A stretch of DNA of 5,878 bases from Nitrososphaeraceae archaeon (GCA_021155845.1 JAJNBK010000145.1:1-5878); one strand, 5' to 3'; counted from the stretch's first letter, positions 1-5,320 are shown. Numbers and translations: made by a program. The notes: a model not told the origin generated them from the sequence alone.

Positions 1-1
1 A

Positions 2-103
2 TCTTTCACTTTTACAGATGAGAATGTCGGCTCTGTCATGGTAAGGGTTTCAAACATCAACAATACTGGAGAATTAGTAGACTTTCCAATAACAGTTACA
101 TAG
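2..103 (+). CDS. C-terminal end of a secreted Ig-like/beta-sandwich surface protein (5' end outside window)
   Basis: The frame starting at base 2 is open to a TAG at 101-103 and gives 33 residues beginning SFTFTDENVGS and ending DFPITVT. The alternating hydrophobic/polar pattern, the segment VMVRVSNINNTG and the many Thr, Asn and Val residues are typical of the last strands of an Ig-like domain in archaeal surface proteins. An N-glycosylation sequon (N-N-T) is present, which fits an extracellular location. The start and any signal peptide lie upstream of the window, so the full architecture is unknown. The next gene on this strand begins about 280 bases later, so this is probably the end of a transcription unit. 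The reading frame is likely real; the family is inferred from composition only. Confidence 0.6.
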   Translation, partial: SFTFTDENVGSVMVRVSNINNTGELVDFPITVT

Positions 104-384
104 AATTTCTATTTCGCATATATGGATATGAATAGAATGTCTAGTTTGATAATCATGACACTAGCTATATTTAAGGAAAAATAGGATATGATTAAACAAA
201 TCTATTAAAGGACATGCAAAGGTTATCAGAACATCTTGAGAAATTAAGAAGAAAAAATATCTCTAAACTATTTTTACCTTATTCTTCTGTTTAAATGGTT
301 TTACATCATAAATGATTAGAAAGAATTTGAAGCAAAAATAAAAGATATTTGCAATTATTAATAGTAGAATATACGTACTATATT
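104..384. other. Intergenic stretch with possible gene debris
   Basis: No convincing complete gene is present. One 26-codon open frame on the plus strand (ATG 214 to TAA 292-294) reads MQRLSEHLEKLRRKN and onward. It is helix-like and charged and could be the remnant of a small protein, but it is too short to assign. A T-run at about 270-275 could end the upstream transcript. AT-rich segments near 331-361 could serve as a promoter for the downstream methyltransferase, but no box stands out. Confidence 0.35.
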
Positions 385-1191
385 ATGAAGGCAAGAGATA
401 GTAATGGTTGGGATGCAGAAACATATGATAAAGTTTCTACAATACAAGAAGAATTCGCATTAAAACTCATCCAATTAAGGAATTGGACAGGTAAGGAAAT
501 TGTAATGGATGCAGGATGTGGTTCAGGAAGAGTTACAAAAATTTTGGCAAAAGAAATTCCAAATGGAAAGATATAATGCTGTCGATAATGATGTTAATAT
601 GATTGATAAAGCAAAAGATAATTTGTCTCAATTTGAAAATGTAACTATTATTAATTCTGATCTTCTTGATCTTAGTTTAAAGATTATTTTATCGAAAGTA
701 GATGTAATATTTTCAAGTGCAGTATTGCATTGGATATTAATCATCAAAAGTTATTCAATACATTTTTTGAATTACTAAATCAAAATGGACAATTACTTAT
801 TCAATGTGGGGGATATGGGAATTTAAAGAAAGCTATTTCTATTTTTGAGAAAGTAAAAGACTCTGCAAAATTCAAAGATTATTTTAAAGAATGGAAAGAA
901 GAATGGTATTTTCCAAAACCATCAGATAGCGAAAAACTTCTTAATGAAATAGGATACAAAAATATTAGAGTATACTTATCAGAAGCATCAATAAGTTTTG
1001 TCAATAGAAGGAGTTATTCATTGTATATGAAGACAGTCGTATTAGGACCTTATTTACGATACATTCCAACAGATAATCATAAACAAGAATATCTTGAATC
1101 TGTATTAAATGAAATTGAGCAAAATCATTTCAAAATGATATGGAATCTCGATTATGTAAGACTGAATATATTAGCTGATAAGATAATATAA
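385..1191 (+). pseudogene. Class I SAM-dependent methyltransferase, broken by two compensating frameshifts
   Basis: Joining three frames gives a 268-residue protein beginning MKARDSNGWDAETYDKVS. SAM-binding motif I is VMDAGCGSGRVT (residues 40-51). It is followed by the acidic motif II segment IYAVDND, then SDLLDL, the motif IV region DVIFSSAVLHW and the strand LLNQNGQLLIQCGG. The layout matches methyltransferases annotated as trans-aconitate 2-methyltransferase-like or type 11/12; the substrate is unknown. Lesion 1 is an extra A at 575/576, giving TAA at 574-576 where ATA-TAT-GCT (I-Y-A) is expected. Lesion 2 is a missing A near 739/740, after which HWIL continues as NHQKLF. The two shifts cancel, so the first and last parts share a frame. 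I prefer ATG 385 to TTG 349 because similarity-like sequence starts there. All core motifs survive, so the damage is recent or a sequencing error. Confidence 0.8.
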
Positions 1192-1479
1192 TACTAAACT
1201 ATTCGGTAAATGCTGATAATATGAATGAAAGAAATAATATTAAAAATACTTTTTTTAAAAGGAATTTATGATTTCCTTATTATTGATGAATCAAAAAGTA
1301 ACCAGTCCCATTTACTAGCAAGGCTCAAATCCCTCTTAGTAAAAGATAATCTTTTAAATTTTACCATTTCTATTAAAGCAATAGAGTCTACATTTAGCAC
1401 TGATATCAGCACTAATACTTCTGTTCCTGCCTTTTGAATTATTTTCATTTGAATCGTCGTCTTATTATCTAATTGGCCT
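1192..1479. other. Gap between methyltransferase and VOC pseudogene, with two overlapping unassigned frames
   Basis: Two opposite open frames cover the same bases: plus 1225-1437 (70 codons) and minus 1266-1448 (60 codons, ATG at 1448). I recognise neither. The minus frame has slightly more purines at first codon positions and ends with a plausible stretch KRDLSLASKWDWLLFDSS. It also lies directly downstream of the minus-strand VOC remnant, so it is the better candidate if either is coding. It has no recognisable domain, signal peptide or promoter, and may simply be non-coding or another eroded remnant. Confidence 0.25.
1250..1256 (+). terminator. T-run, possible archaeal terminator of the methyltransferase transcript
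   Basis: Seven consecutive T on the plus strand lie about 60 bases after the methyltransferase stop. Archaeal RNA polymerase commonly terminates at such T tracts without needing a hairpin. There is no supporting dyad, so this is a modest call. Confidence 0.35.
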
Positions 1480-1856
1480 TTATACCCCTATCAAGTTTCC
1501 ATTAGGACCTTTTAGATAAGCAAACCATCCTTCTGTTTTGGATGGAGTTATTTCAGTAGATTATACTCCTTTTTCAACTGATTGATTAACTGTATTATCT
1601 GCGTTCTCAACTACTACAAAACTAATATGGTCCAAAGCTTCTCCAACGATATAAGGAACATTAAAGGGCGAATATTCCGGATACCAATTCAGCTTCAATA
1701 TCTGATTAGATTTCTCATCCTTGAGTTTGTTTGACCCAAAGTCCTCGTCCATATCTTCTCATATTTCCTCTTGATGATTCCCTTCATTCACATTTTTTCA
1801 ATATAGAATTTAACCAAGGTTTCAAGATTAGTTATTCTTATTCGAAAATATTCCAT
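1480..1856 (-). pseudogene. VOC-superfamily (glyoxalase/dioxygenase fold) protein, multiply disrupted
   Basis: Read from ATG 1856 to TAA 1480-1482, the three frames join into about 123 residues, the normal length of a single-domain lactoylglutathione-lyase-like protein. Pieces in order are MEYFRIRITNLETLVKFYIEKM, MKGIIKRKYEK, YGRGLWVK, LKDEKSNQILKLNWYPE, VGEALDHISFVVVENADNTV and TPSKTEGWFAYLKGPNGN. These cover the two beta-alpha-beta-beta-beta modules, including the His of LDHISF. Lesions are TGA at 1788-1790 (probably from GGA Gly), one extra A at 1754, a duplicated CAAA at 1726-1729, and TAA at 1561-1563 (probably from AAA Lys). The terminal metal-ligand Glu expected after GNxI is Gly, and the usual Trp before it is Leu. 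The ancestor probably isomerised or oxidised a small metabolite in the cytoplasm. This is a true pseudogene, not one sequencing error. Confidence 0.85.
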
Positions 1857-1988
1857 GTACAATGAGATTGTATTAAGAAGACTTGATTTGTTTTTAGTAT
1901 AACTAGGTCGTCATAACTATCAGCACAGCAAGACTCATACCTATTTTATCGACTAATTATACACATTTATTATCTAATCAATAATTTG

Positions 1989-2004
1989 AGAATCAAATGA
2001 TTCT
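1989..2004. promoter_or_regulatory. Dyad AGAATCA-AA-TGATTCT, possible operator or small hairpin
   Basis: A perfect 7-bp inverted repeat separated by AA lies about 47 bases upstream of the first TATA-like box of the 2121 gene. Its size suits a dimeric archaeal regulator. It stands between the divergent VOC pseudogene and the 2121 gene, so it could have served either. A chance dyad in AT-rich DNA is quite possible. Confidence 0.3.
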
Positions 2005-2050
2005 GCTCACATTCAGTACACTTTTCCCTACCGTATGGAAGATAGAAAAG

Positions 2051-2058
2051 CTTTATAT
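2051..2058 (+). promoter_or_regulatory. Archaeal TATA box candidate (distal), CTTTATAT
   Basis: The box is preceded by the purine-rich GAAAAG at 2045-2050, a reasonable BRE. Transcription would begin near 2080-2085, giving a leader of about 35-40 bases that contains AGGAGG at 2098-2103. The same nine bases CTTTATATC recur 37 bases downstream. Confidence 0.5.
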
Positions 2059-2087
2059 CTATAGGCCTAACTAACTGTATCAATATA

Positions 2088-2095
2088 CTTTATAT
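2088..2095 (+). promoter_or_regulatory. Archaeal TATA box candidate (proximal), CTTTATAT
   Basis: This copy lies 26-33 bases before ATG 2121, the distance expected for a leaderless transcript that starts at the initiation codon. With the distal box it suggests two alternative transcripts, one with a leader and one without. Confidence 0.45.
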
Positions 2096-2097
2096 CC

Positions 2098-2120
2098 AGG
2101 AGGATAGATAAAATCATCCT
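2098..2120 (+). promoter_or_regulatory. Shine-Dalgarno AGGAGG overlapped by a hairpin next to the start codon
   Basis: AGGAGG at 2098-2103 lies 17 bases before ATG 2121, longer than usual. Bases 2101-2105 (AGGAT) pair with 2116-2120 (ATCCT). After a bulged A, 2107-2109 pair with 2113-2115 around an AAA loop. The hairpin would hide half of the ribosome binding site or, when folded, bring it closer to the start. It would exist only in the transcript from the distal promoter. Confidence 0.35.
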
Positions 2121-2597
2121 ATGACTGCCATTGCCCAGACAAGTATGATTGCTGCTTGCTTGGCTATACTTATCTACATTGCTGTGATTACTACGGGGAA
2201 TTATTTCACGTCACAGAGTATATCTGATGAGAGTCCTTTATCTCAACTATCACAGATCGATACTGCAATACATGAACAAATATCTAGCAATCTGAATTAT
2301 TCCCATAAAGCAGATACAAATAGAGCTTCATTAACAGTCTTGCTTAATGGCCTCCAACTTAATGCAAGTGAGTTTATTTTGTTATACGATTCGACTCCAT
2401 ATGCAAGCAAAGGACATATAGCAGTGTATCATGCACAGTTTGGATTTGGAGATCCTGTTACAGATGTGATTTTGAAGAATGTAGCAGACAGGAGTATCAA
2501 TCTAACAAGTCCGCATTCTGTAGTTATAACAACCCATGAATCCTTTCTACCTACAGCCCCATCTTTTAAGGACATTCAACATCAGAAAGGATACTAA
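2121..2597 (+). CDS. Membrane-anchored extracellular protein of unknown function, thaumarchaeal type
   Basis: The 158-residue product starts at ATG 2121, directly after a double TATA region. Residues 7-24 (SMIAACLAILIYIAVITT) form one hydrophobic helix, a signal anchor or uncleaved signal peptide, and the rest is predicted outside the cell. Three N-glycosylation sequons (N59-Y-S, N81-A-S, N127-L-T) support this. The ectodomain has helix-like residues 38-56, then beta-rich segments including FILLYDSTPY, FGFGDPVTDVILKN and SVVITTHESF. No enzymatic motif is visible. The join GHIAVYHAQFGFGDP looks abrupt, and relatives may carry extra sequence there; this is only a suspicion. A T7 tract 17 bases after the stop suggests that TAA 2595-2597 is the real end, although the same frame then stays open to 2837. 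Confidence 0.75.
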   Translation: MTAIAQTSMIAACLAILIYIAVITTGNYFTSQSISDESPLSQLSQIDTAIHEQISSNLNYSHKADTNRASLTVLLNGLQLNASEFILLYDSTPYASKGHIAVYHAQFGFGDPVTDVILKNVADRSINLTSPHSVVITTHESFLPTAPSFKDIQHQKGY

Positions 2598-2837
2598 GAC
2601 AGCTTTTGCAAAGTTTTTTTCCAAGGCAATGCTAACTTTAGACATTTATCGCTATACATTATATATTATGATTATAAACATGCAAATGACAATGTAACAA
2701 CTAGTTATTTCGGAAGTTTTGCCGCTTCTATTACTATCTTGGTCTTCTTATTGACGTCTTTTAGGAATTGCAGGAAGAAAGGTGAAGATAATGTCTTCCT
2801 ATTTCTTGTTAATGTTTTAAAACCACGTATCTACTAG
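2598..2837 (+). other. In-frame open extension after the 2121 gene, encoding a possible membrane segment; status unclear
   Basis: After TAA 2595-2597 the same frame stays open for 79 codons to TAG 2835-2837. It contains no ATG or GTG. It encodes a hydrophobic run FAASITILVFLLTSF followed by the basic tail RNCRKKGED, the pattern of a C-terminal anchor with a cytoplasmic tail. This could be the lost end of a longer surface protein, an independent eroded gene, or chance in AT-rich DNA. The T7 tract at 2614-2620 and the phenylalanine-rich, unconvincing beginning weaken the readthrough idea. Confidence 0.25.
2614..2620 (+). terminator. T7 tract, probable archaeal terminator
   Basis: Seven consecutive T lie 17 bases after the stop of the 2121 gene, the expected place for intrinsic termination by archaeal RNA polymerase. 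It argues that the open frame further downstream is not part of the same message. Confidence 0.45.
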
Positions 2838-2849
2838 GAATATACTATA

Positions 2850-3257
2850 ATGAATATTAAATATATTATGATGTATGCAATAATAACAACAGCAGTAATT
2901 GCAGGATCCACAGGAGGTATAGTAGTAGCACAAAATCAAGGTACTTTGATGATATCGGCTGTTATGTTCAGTAAGAACCCAATAGTCATCGGAGAAGAAC
3001 AGGTTATAACAGTTACAGTGATCGATGCTAGAACAAATGAAATGGTTAGCGAAGCTACAGTATCTATAACAGTAAATGGTCCTGGGATAGAGTATACCTA
3101 TACTGATACTACGAATGAATCTGGACTGATTTCTTATACTTTACCTTTAGAAGAAGAAGAGTCCTCACCAGGAGATTATTATACAAGCATACAGACAAGA
3201 AAAGAAGGATACACACCAATTAGCGAAAATACACATTTTCTAGTCTTACCATCATAA
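2850..3257 (+). CDS. Secreted Ig-like domain protein
   Basis: The 135-residue product has a classic signal peptide: MNIKYIMMYAIITTAVIAG and onward to about residue 28, with probable cleavage after VVA-Q. The mature part (about 30-135) is one beta-sandwich domain. Features are a strand start ISAVMFSKNPIVIGEEQ, ITVTVIDARTNEMV, then TVSITVNGPG, an exposed turn with sequon N-E-S, GLISYTLPLEEEE, and closing strands ending HFLVLPS. The pattern, in which a bound ligand or attribute is supplied as a modifiable strand such as TDTTNESGLISYT, resembles Big-1 and MG2/carboxypeptidase-regulatory-like folds of surface proteins. No membrane anchor or PEF-type sorting tail is seen, so it is likely released or held non-covalently. 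An AT-rich TTTTAAAA at about 2815-2822 lies about 30 bases upstream and could give a leaderless transcript. The gene is intact. Confidence 0.8.
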   Translation: MNIKYIMMYAIITTAVIAGSTGGIVVAQNQGTLMISAVMFSKNPIVIGEEQVITVTVIDARTNEMVSEATVSITVNGPGIEYTYTDTTNESGLISYTLPLEEEESSPGDYYTSIQTRKEGYTPISENTHFLVLPS

Positions 3258-3385
3258 TACTACTAAAGCAAAATCATAATTAGCTATAAATTTAGAAGCA
3301 AAAGTCTTAGTTGCGCTAACAAAATGCAGGAGTAAATAAAATGAGACTACCCGCACATAATCTTTAACATCTTTCCAAAATATAA

Positions 3386-3454
3386 CTATCAGAAGAAGAA
3401 GAACAATCTGGTACAAACAACCAATCAACAATCAAGCAACAGGTAATACAATAA
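3386..3454 (+). other. Short hydrophilic open frame, possible gene remnant
   Basis: The frame reads LSEEEEQSGTNNQSTIKQQ and stops at TAA 3452-3454. It has no start codon. Its Glu/Gln/Asn-rich character resembles the disordered ends of small archaeal proteins. It is in the same frame as the 3482 remnant. Between 3258 and 3481 I see nothing else that can be supported. Confidence 0.2.
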
Positions 3455-3481
3455 TTCTATTATCTAATATCTCTACTTCTT

Positions 3482-3651
3482 ATGAAATATCTTGGCTTAA
3501 AGAAACTAACAACAGGATATACTGATGGAATAGATATAGCACCACCAGTAGAAGGTAGTGATGGTGAATAGGCAGCAGCAGAATCTCTGCATTACAAGGC
3601 TATGGATATCAAACATTTAGGATAAAATTTGTTCTTAAACCGCGAGCTTAA
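3482..3651 (+). pseudogene. Small gene remnant of unknown function with one frameshift
   Basis: The first frame starts at ATG 3482 and reads MKYLGLKKLTTGYTDGIDIA, then PPVEGSDGE, and hits TAG 3569-3571. Restoring one base near 3566-3570 (GAA-ATA in place of GAATA) joins it to IGSSRISALQGYGYQTF and RIKFVLKPRA, ending at TAA 3649-3651. The reunited 56-residue product has no membrane segment and ends in a beta-like basic strand. I do not recognise the family. It may be a fragment of a longer gene, because the N-terminal part has no clear promoter or ribosome binding site. The quality of the second half is what makes coding origin believable. Confidence 0.4.
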
Positions 3652-3706
3652 TATTTTAAATTCAAATCCCCAAATTTAGTGGCTAGTCAAAGTCCTTGTC
3701 CCGTAG

Positions 3707-3716
3707 TTTATATAAT
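3707..3716 (+). promoter_or_regulatory. TATA box candidate TTTATATAAT
   Basis: A good archaeal TATA match centred about 46 bases before ATG 3757, predicting a leader of about 20 bases. A second AT-rich element near 3728-3735 would fit a leaderless start instead. Confidence 0.4.
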
Positions 3717-3756
3717 CGACATAACATAAATATAGTATATTCTTATAATAATATTA

Positions 3757-4000
3757 ATGAGTAAAATAATAGAAGTCCACCGTGAAGAAGATAATATTGA
3801 AGAATTATCAGGAAATGACGCAAATGCATTGTATCCATTAACAGATAAAGCATACTATGTCGAGGAAATTCACTATAAATTAAAAGATAATGTATGTATT
3901 AATGTAGTGGATTAAAAACAAATAGCACAGAATCCAAATGGAATTTTAGCACAAGCAATCTACAGCTGCTGTAAGAAAGAATAACTTTGGCATGCCATAA
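3757..4000 (+). pseudogene. Small cytoplasmic protein gene of unknown function, with a stop codon and a frameshift
   Basis: The reading starts at ATG 3757 and gives 52 residues (MSKIIEVHREEDNIEEL, then YPLTDKAYYVEEIHYKLKDN and CINVVD) before TAA 3913-3915. The same frame continues as KQIAQNPNGILAQA. One extra base near 3957 then shifts it to STAAVRKNNFGMP, ending at TAA 3998-4000. The TAA probably replaced AAA Lys. The rebuilt protein is about 80 residues, acidic at the N-terminus and basic at the C-terminus, with no signal peptide or membrane segment. It has its own TATA box. I do not recognise a family. The truncated 52-residue form could still be made, but the conserved-looking tail beyond the stop suggests loss of function. 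Confidence 0.5.
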
Positions 4001-4151
4001 GAATAAAATGTATTGTTACATAAGTCTTAAGTCAGTAAGTTTTCTATAACAATACTAGGTAATGTCAAATTATAGATACCTTTTCAATATCTAGAAGAGT
4101 GTATCACCATGAAACTTTACTGTATGACTTTCTTAGTATTTTGATTAATAT
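4001..4151. other. Short stretch with no supported feature
   Basis: Only very short open frames occur on both strands. The minus frame that continues past the stop at 4152-4154 holds ILIKILRKSYSKVSW, broken by a TGA, and may be more debris of the same decayed region. Nothing firm can be assigned. Confidence 0.3.
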
Positions 4152-4354
4152 CTAAACTTTGACAGGATCTAGATCTAAATAGACATCAGATAATATGGTA
4201 TCCATATTACCGTCTGTAACTAATATTGGAAGAGTAGATATAGTATGTTTCCATCCAGCTGTTCTCTTAAATTCTCCAGGTTTTGTTTTATTCTACTTGT
4301 TAAAGAATGTCTTTAGATATTCTATCTACCTAGTCTTTAGCAAGTTCTGTAACT
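4152..4354 (-). pseudogene. Eroded coding tail downstream of the PRC-barrel-like gene
   Basis: Two minus-strand frames contain protein-like sequence after the PRC gene. Skipping A 4354 in the PRC frame leads to VTELAKD, TAG (4330-4332), VDRISKDIL, TAA (4300-4302) and QVE, a helix-like amphipathic stretch. Skipping one base at 4290 leads to KTKPGEFKRTAGWKHTIS, TLPILVTDGNMDTILSD and VYLDLDPVKV, ending at TAG 4152-4154. The last part is open for 46 codons and is the better supported. Either the PRC protein once had a longer C-terminus, or a separate small gene lies here and has lost its start. The plus-strand open frame at 4195-4392 is its shadow. Confidence 0.45.
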
Positions 4355-4624
4355 TTCTAACTTATCCATATATCTCTCTGATGTACTTGTGATGGGTAAT
4401 ACTTCTTCTTCGCGCCTTACCTTGTACTTATGTACAATCCCATATAGAGGAAGACCAATTAGCACATTTCTACCAGTATTTTGAATTTCTGATTTTGGGA
4501 TGTCATATCTATCCATTATACCATTATATACGATAATTTTATTCTCAGTTTCTTTTATGACATATCCTATATGCGGCGTCTCTAATGCCAATACATCTTT
4601 GTTAAGATATATTCCTGAGGTCAT
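4337..4624 (-). CDS. PRC-barrel-like small protein, C-terminus possibly altered by a frameshift
   Basis: The 95-residue product starts at ATG 4624. Residues 6-46 (YLNKDVLALETPHIGYVIKE, then KIIVYNGIMDRYDIPKSEI) form a compact beta-rich core like the PRC-barrel/DUF2171-type proteins common in thaumarchaea. The DxYDIPKS signature recurs in the gene at 5708. Residues 49-69 (NTGRNVLIGLPLYGIVHKYK) look like the next strand and linker, followed by a charged tail. No signal peptide or membrane segment is seen, so it should be cytoplasmic. PRC barrels usually mediate protein or RNA contacts. The gene starts one base after the stop of a 54-residue membrane protein, so the two are translationally coupled and probably act together. 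The last residues, SYRTC, may be a frameshift product because helix-like sequence continues downstream in another frame. Confidence 0.75.
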   Translation of the reverse strand: MTSGIYLNKDVLALETPHIGYVIKETENKIIVYNGIMDRYDIPKSEIQNTGRNVLIGLPLYGIVHKYKVRREEEVLPITSTSERYMDKLESYRTC

Positions 4625-4625
4625 C

Positions 4626-4790
4626 TCATTTTCGCCCCCCGATTGTTATTTGTTGCGGCATTACTCTTCCTGTCGCCAGCCTTCTTTTACCTGTCATCTT
4701 GCTGCCCATTCTCCATGACATTTCCAAACAAAGTAATGTTGACACAAAACCTAATGCAATCCATGCAAGGGATTCAAGAAGCATTTCCAT
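4626..4790 (-). CDS. 54-residue single-pass membrane protein, partner of the PRC-barrel-like gene
   Basis: ATG 4790 opens a frame to TGA 4626-4628. Residues 4-25 (LLESLAWIALGFVSTLLCLE) form one membrane helix. A strongly basic tail follows (KMTGKRR at 31-37, RVMPQQITIGGRK at the end), which by the positive-inside rule places the C-terminus in the cytoplasm. The stop is separated from the next ATG by a single G (TGA-G-ATG), a typical coupled operon junction. The downstream gene encodes a PRC-barrel-like protein, so this peptide may tether or regulate it at the membrane; that is inference. I do not recognise a family. A second Met (codon 3) is a possible alternative start. No clear promoter stands out upstream. 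The frame is short and easily missed by length cutoffs. Confidence 0.65.
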   Translation of the reverse strand: MEMLLESLAWIALGFVSTLLCLEMSWRMGSKMTGKRRLATGRVMPQQITIGGRK

Positions 4791-4898
4791 AAAATTCACT
4801 ATGTGTCTTTAGATGATTAAGTCTCCTCAGCAACAGGTCAAATAAATCAAAAGTATTCAAAATAATAAGCGACGAGTTTGAGAAATCATAAGCATGTT
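4791..4898. other. Intergenic, upstream of the minus-strand membrane protein/PRC pair
   Basis: This AT-rich stretch should hold the promoter of the minus-strand pair. On that strand TTTGATTTATTTGACC at about 4835-4850 is a weak TATA candidate, giving a leader of about 20-30 bases. Nothing else is visible. Confidence 0.3.
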
Positions 4899-5050
4899 TT
4901 ATAATATCAACTTTTCATATTTGCGTTCCAGTTGCTCAATCTTTTGATCGAATTCATATCTCCATCCTTCTGGCAGTGCTCCTATTTTTGTTGCCTCCTA
5001 ATGGTTTCAATATTGTCTATATTGTCCCTAGCAATATAAAGGCGAACAAT
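4899..5050 (-). pseudogene. C-terminal fragment of a coiled-coil protein with a frameshift
   Basis: The minus-strand frame ending at TAA 4899-4901 reads EATKIGALPEGWRYEFDQK, then IEQLERKYEKLIL. This is a convincing helical/coiled-coil end with the phrase LPEGWRYEFD. It is closed upstream by TAG at 4998-5000. A one-base change near 4995-4998 (AGG-AGG where AGG-GAG is expected) connects it to KVKDIVRLYIARDNIDNIETIR in another frame, which can run back to ATG 5095. From about 5050 upward it overlaps a better plus-strand gene, so the true upstream part is probably missing. The function is unknown. The fragment appears to be the end of a once longer gene cut by a rearrangement. Confidence 0.5.
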
Positions 5051-5281
5051 ATCTTTCACTTTGAAAAGATAAGAATAGCAAATCTTGTTTCTCATTTTCA
5101 GAACAATAATGAAGAATATCTTAACAAAATAAAACAAGCAGCTGAATATAAAGTAAAAGATGTTTTAAGGGACAGTTTAATACTATTGAAATTTGCTACC
5201 CTCTCGATAATTGAATCGTTAAGAGATAATCATGAATTATGCAATTTTGTATTGTATGATTTTGTATTGTTTGATATCTAA
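5036..5281 (+). CDS. Helical cytoplasmic protein of unknown function, apparently lacking its native 5' end
   Basis: The frame open from GTG 4976 to TAA 5279-5281 contains a convincing alpha-helical protein from about base 5040: EKIRIANLVSHFQNNNEE, YLNKIKQAAEYKVKDVLRDS and LILLKFATLSIIESLRDNHE. Amphipathic helices with regularly spaced Leu and Ile suggest a small helical bundle. The reading resembles short thaumarchaeal proteins containing a KDSLxLLKxATLSIIESLR-type core, though this is memory of style and not a search. There is no ATG, GTG or TTG between 4994 and the conserved-looking part, and the preceding codons run antisense to another gene remnant. The native start is therefore probably gone. 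The C-terminus FVLYD-FVLFD is a 15-base tandem duplication. Confidence 0.5.
   Translation: MKANNIFHFEKIRIANLVSHFQNNNEEYLNKIKQAAEYKVKDVLRDSLILLKFATLSIIESLRDNHELCNFVLYDFVLFDI
5244..5273 (+). repeat. Two tandem copies of a 15-base unit
   Basis: ATTTTGTATTGTATG is followed directly by ATTTTGTATTGTTTG, 14 of 15 bases identical. Being a multiple of three, it keeps the frame and adds FVLYD-FVLFD to the C-terminus of the 5036 gene. This is a typical replication-slippage product. Confidence 0.7.
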
Positions 5282-5320
5282 AAATATACTACTTCTTATA
5301 CAACTAATTATCCTTCGTTA

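Noticed and set aside
3640..3690. tRNA T-loop-like TTCAAATCCCC near 3661
   Set aside because: No GGGG-type partner for the T-stem, no anticodon arm and no acceptor pairing upstream; chance similarity.
4195..4392. Plus-strand 65-codon open frame rich in Phe, Leu and Tyr
   Set aside because: It is the complement of the eroded tail and end of the minus-strand PRC-like gene, with shadow-like hydrophobic composition.
4500..4718. Plus-strand 72-codon open frame
   Set aside because: It lies antisense to the convincing PRC-like gene and the 54-residue membrane protein, and no domain or start context is seen.
5093..5225. Minus-strand open stretch upstream of ATG 5095 giving Phe/Ile/Leu-rich peptide
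   Set aside because: It is antisense to the helical KQAAEYKVKDVLRDS region; the hydrophobic run reflects the complement of Lys/Glu/Asn codons.
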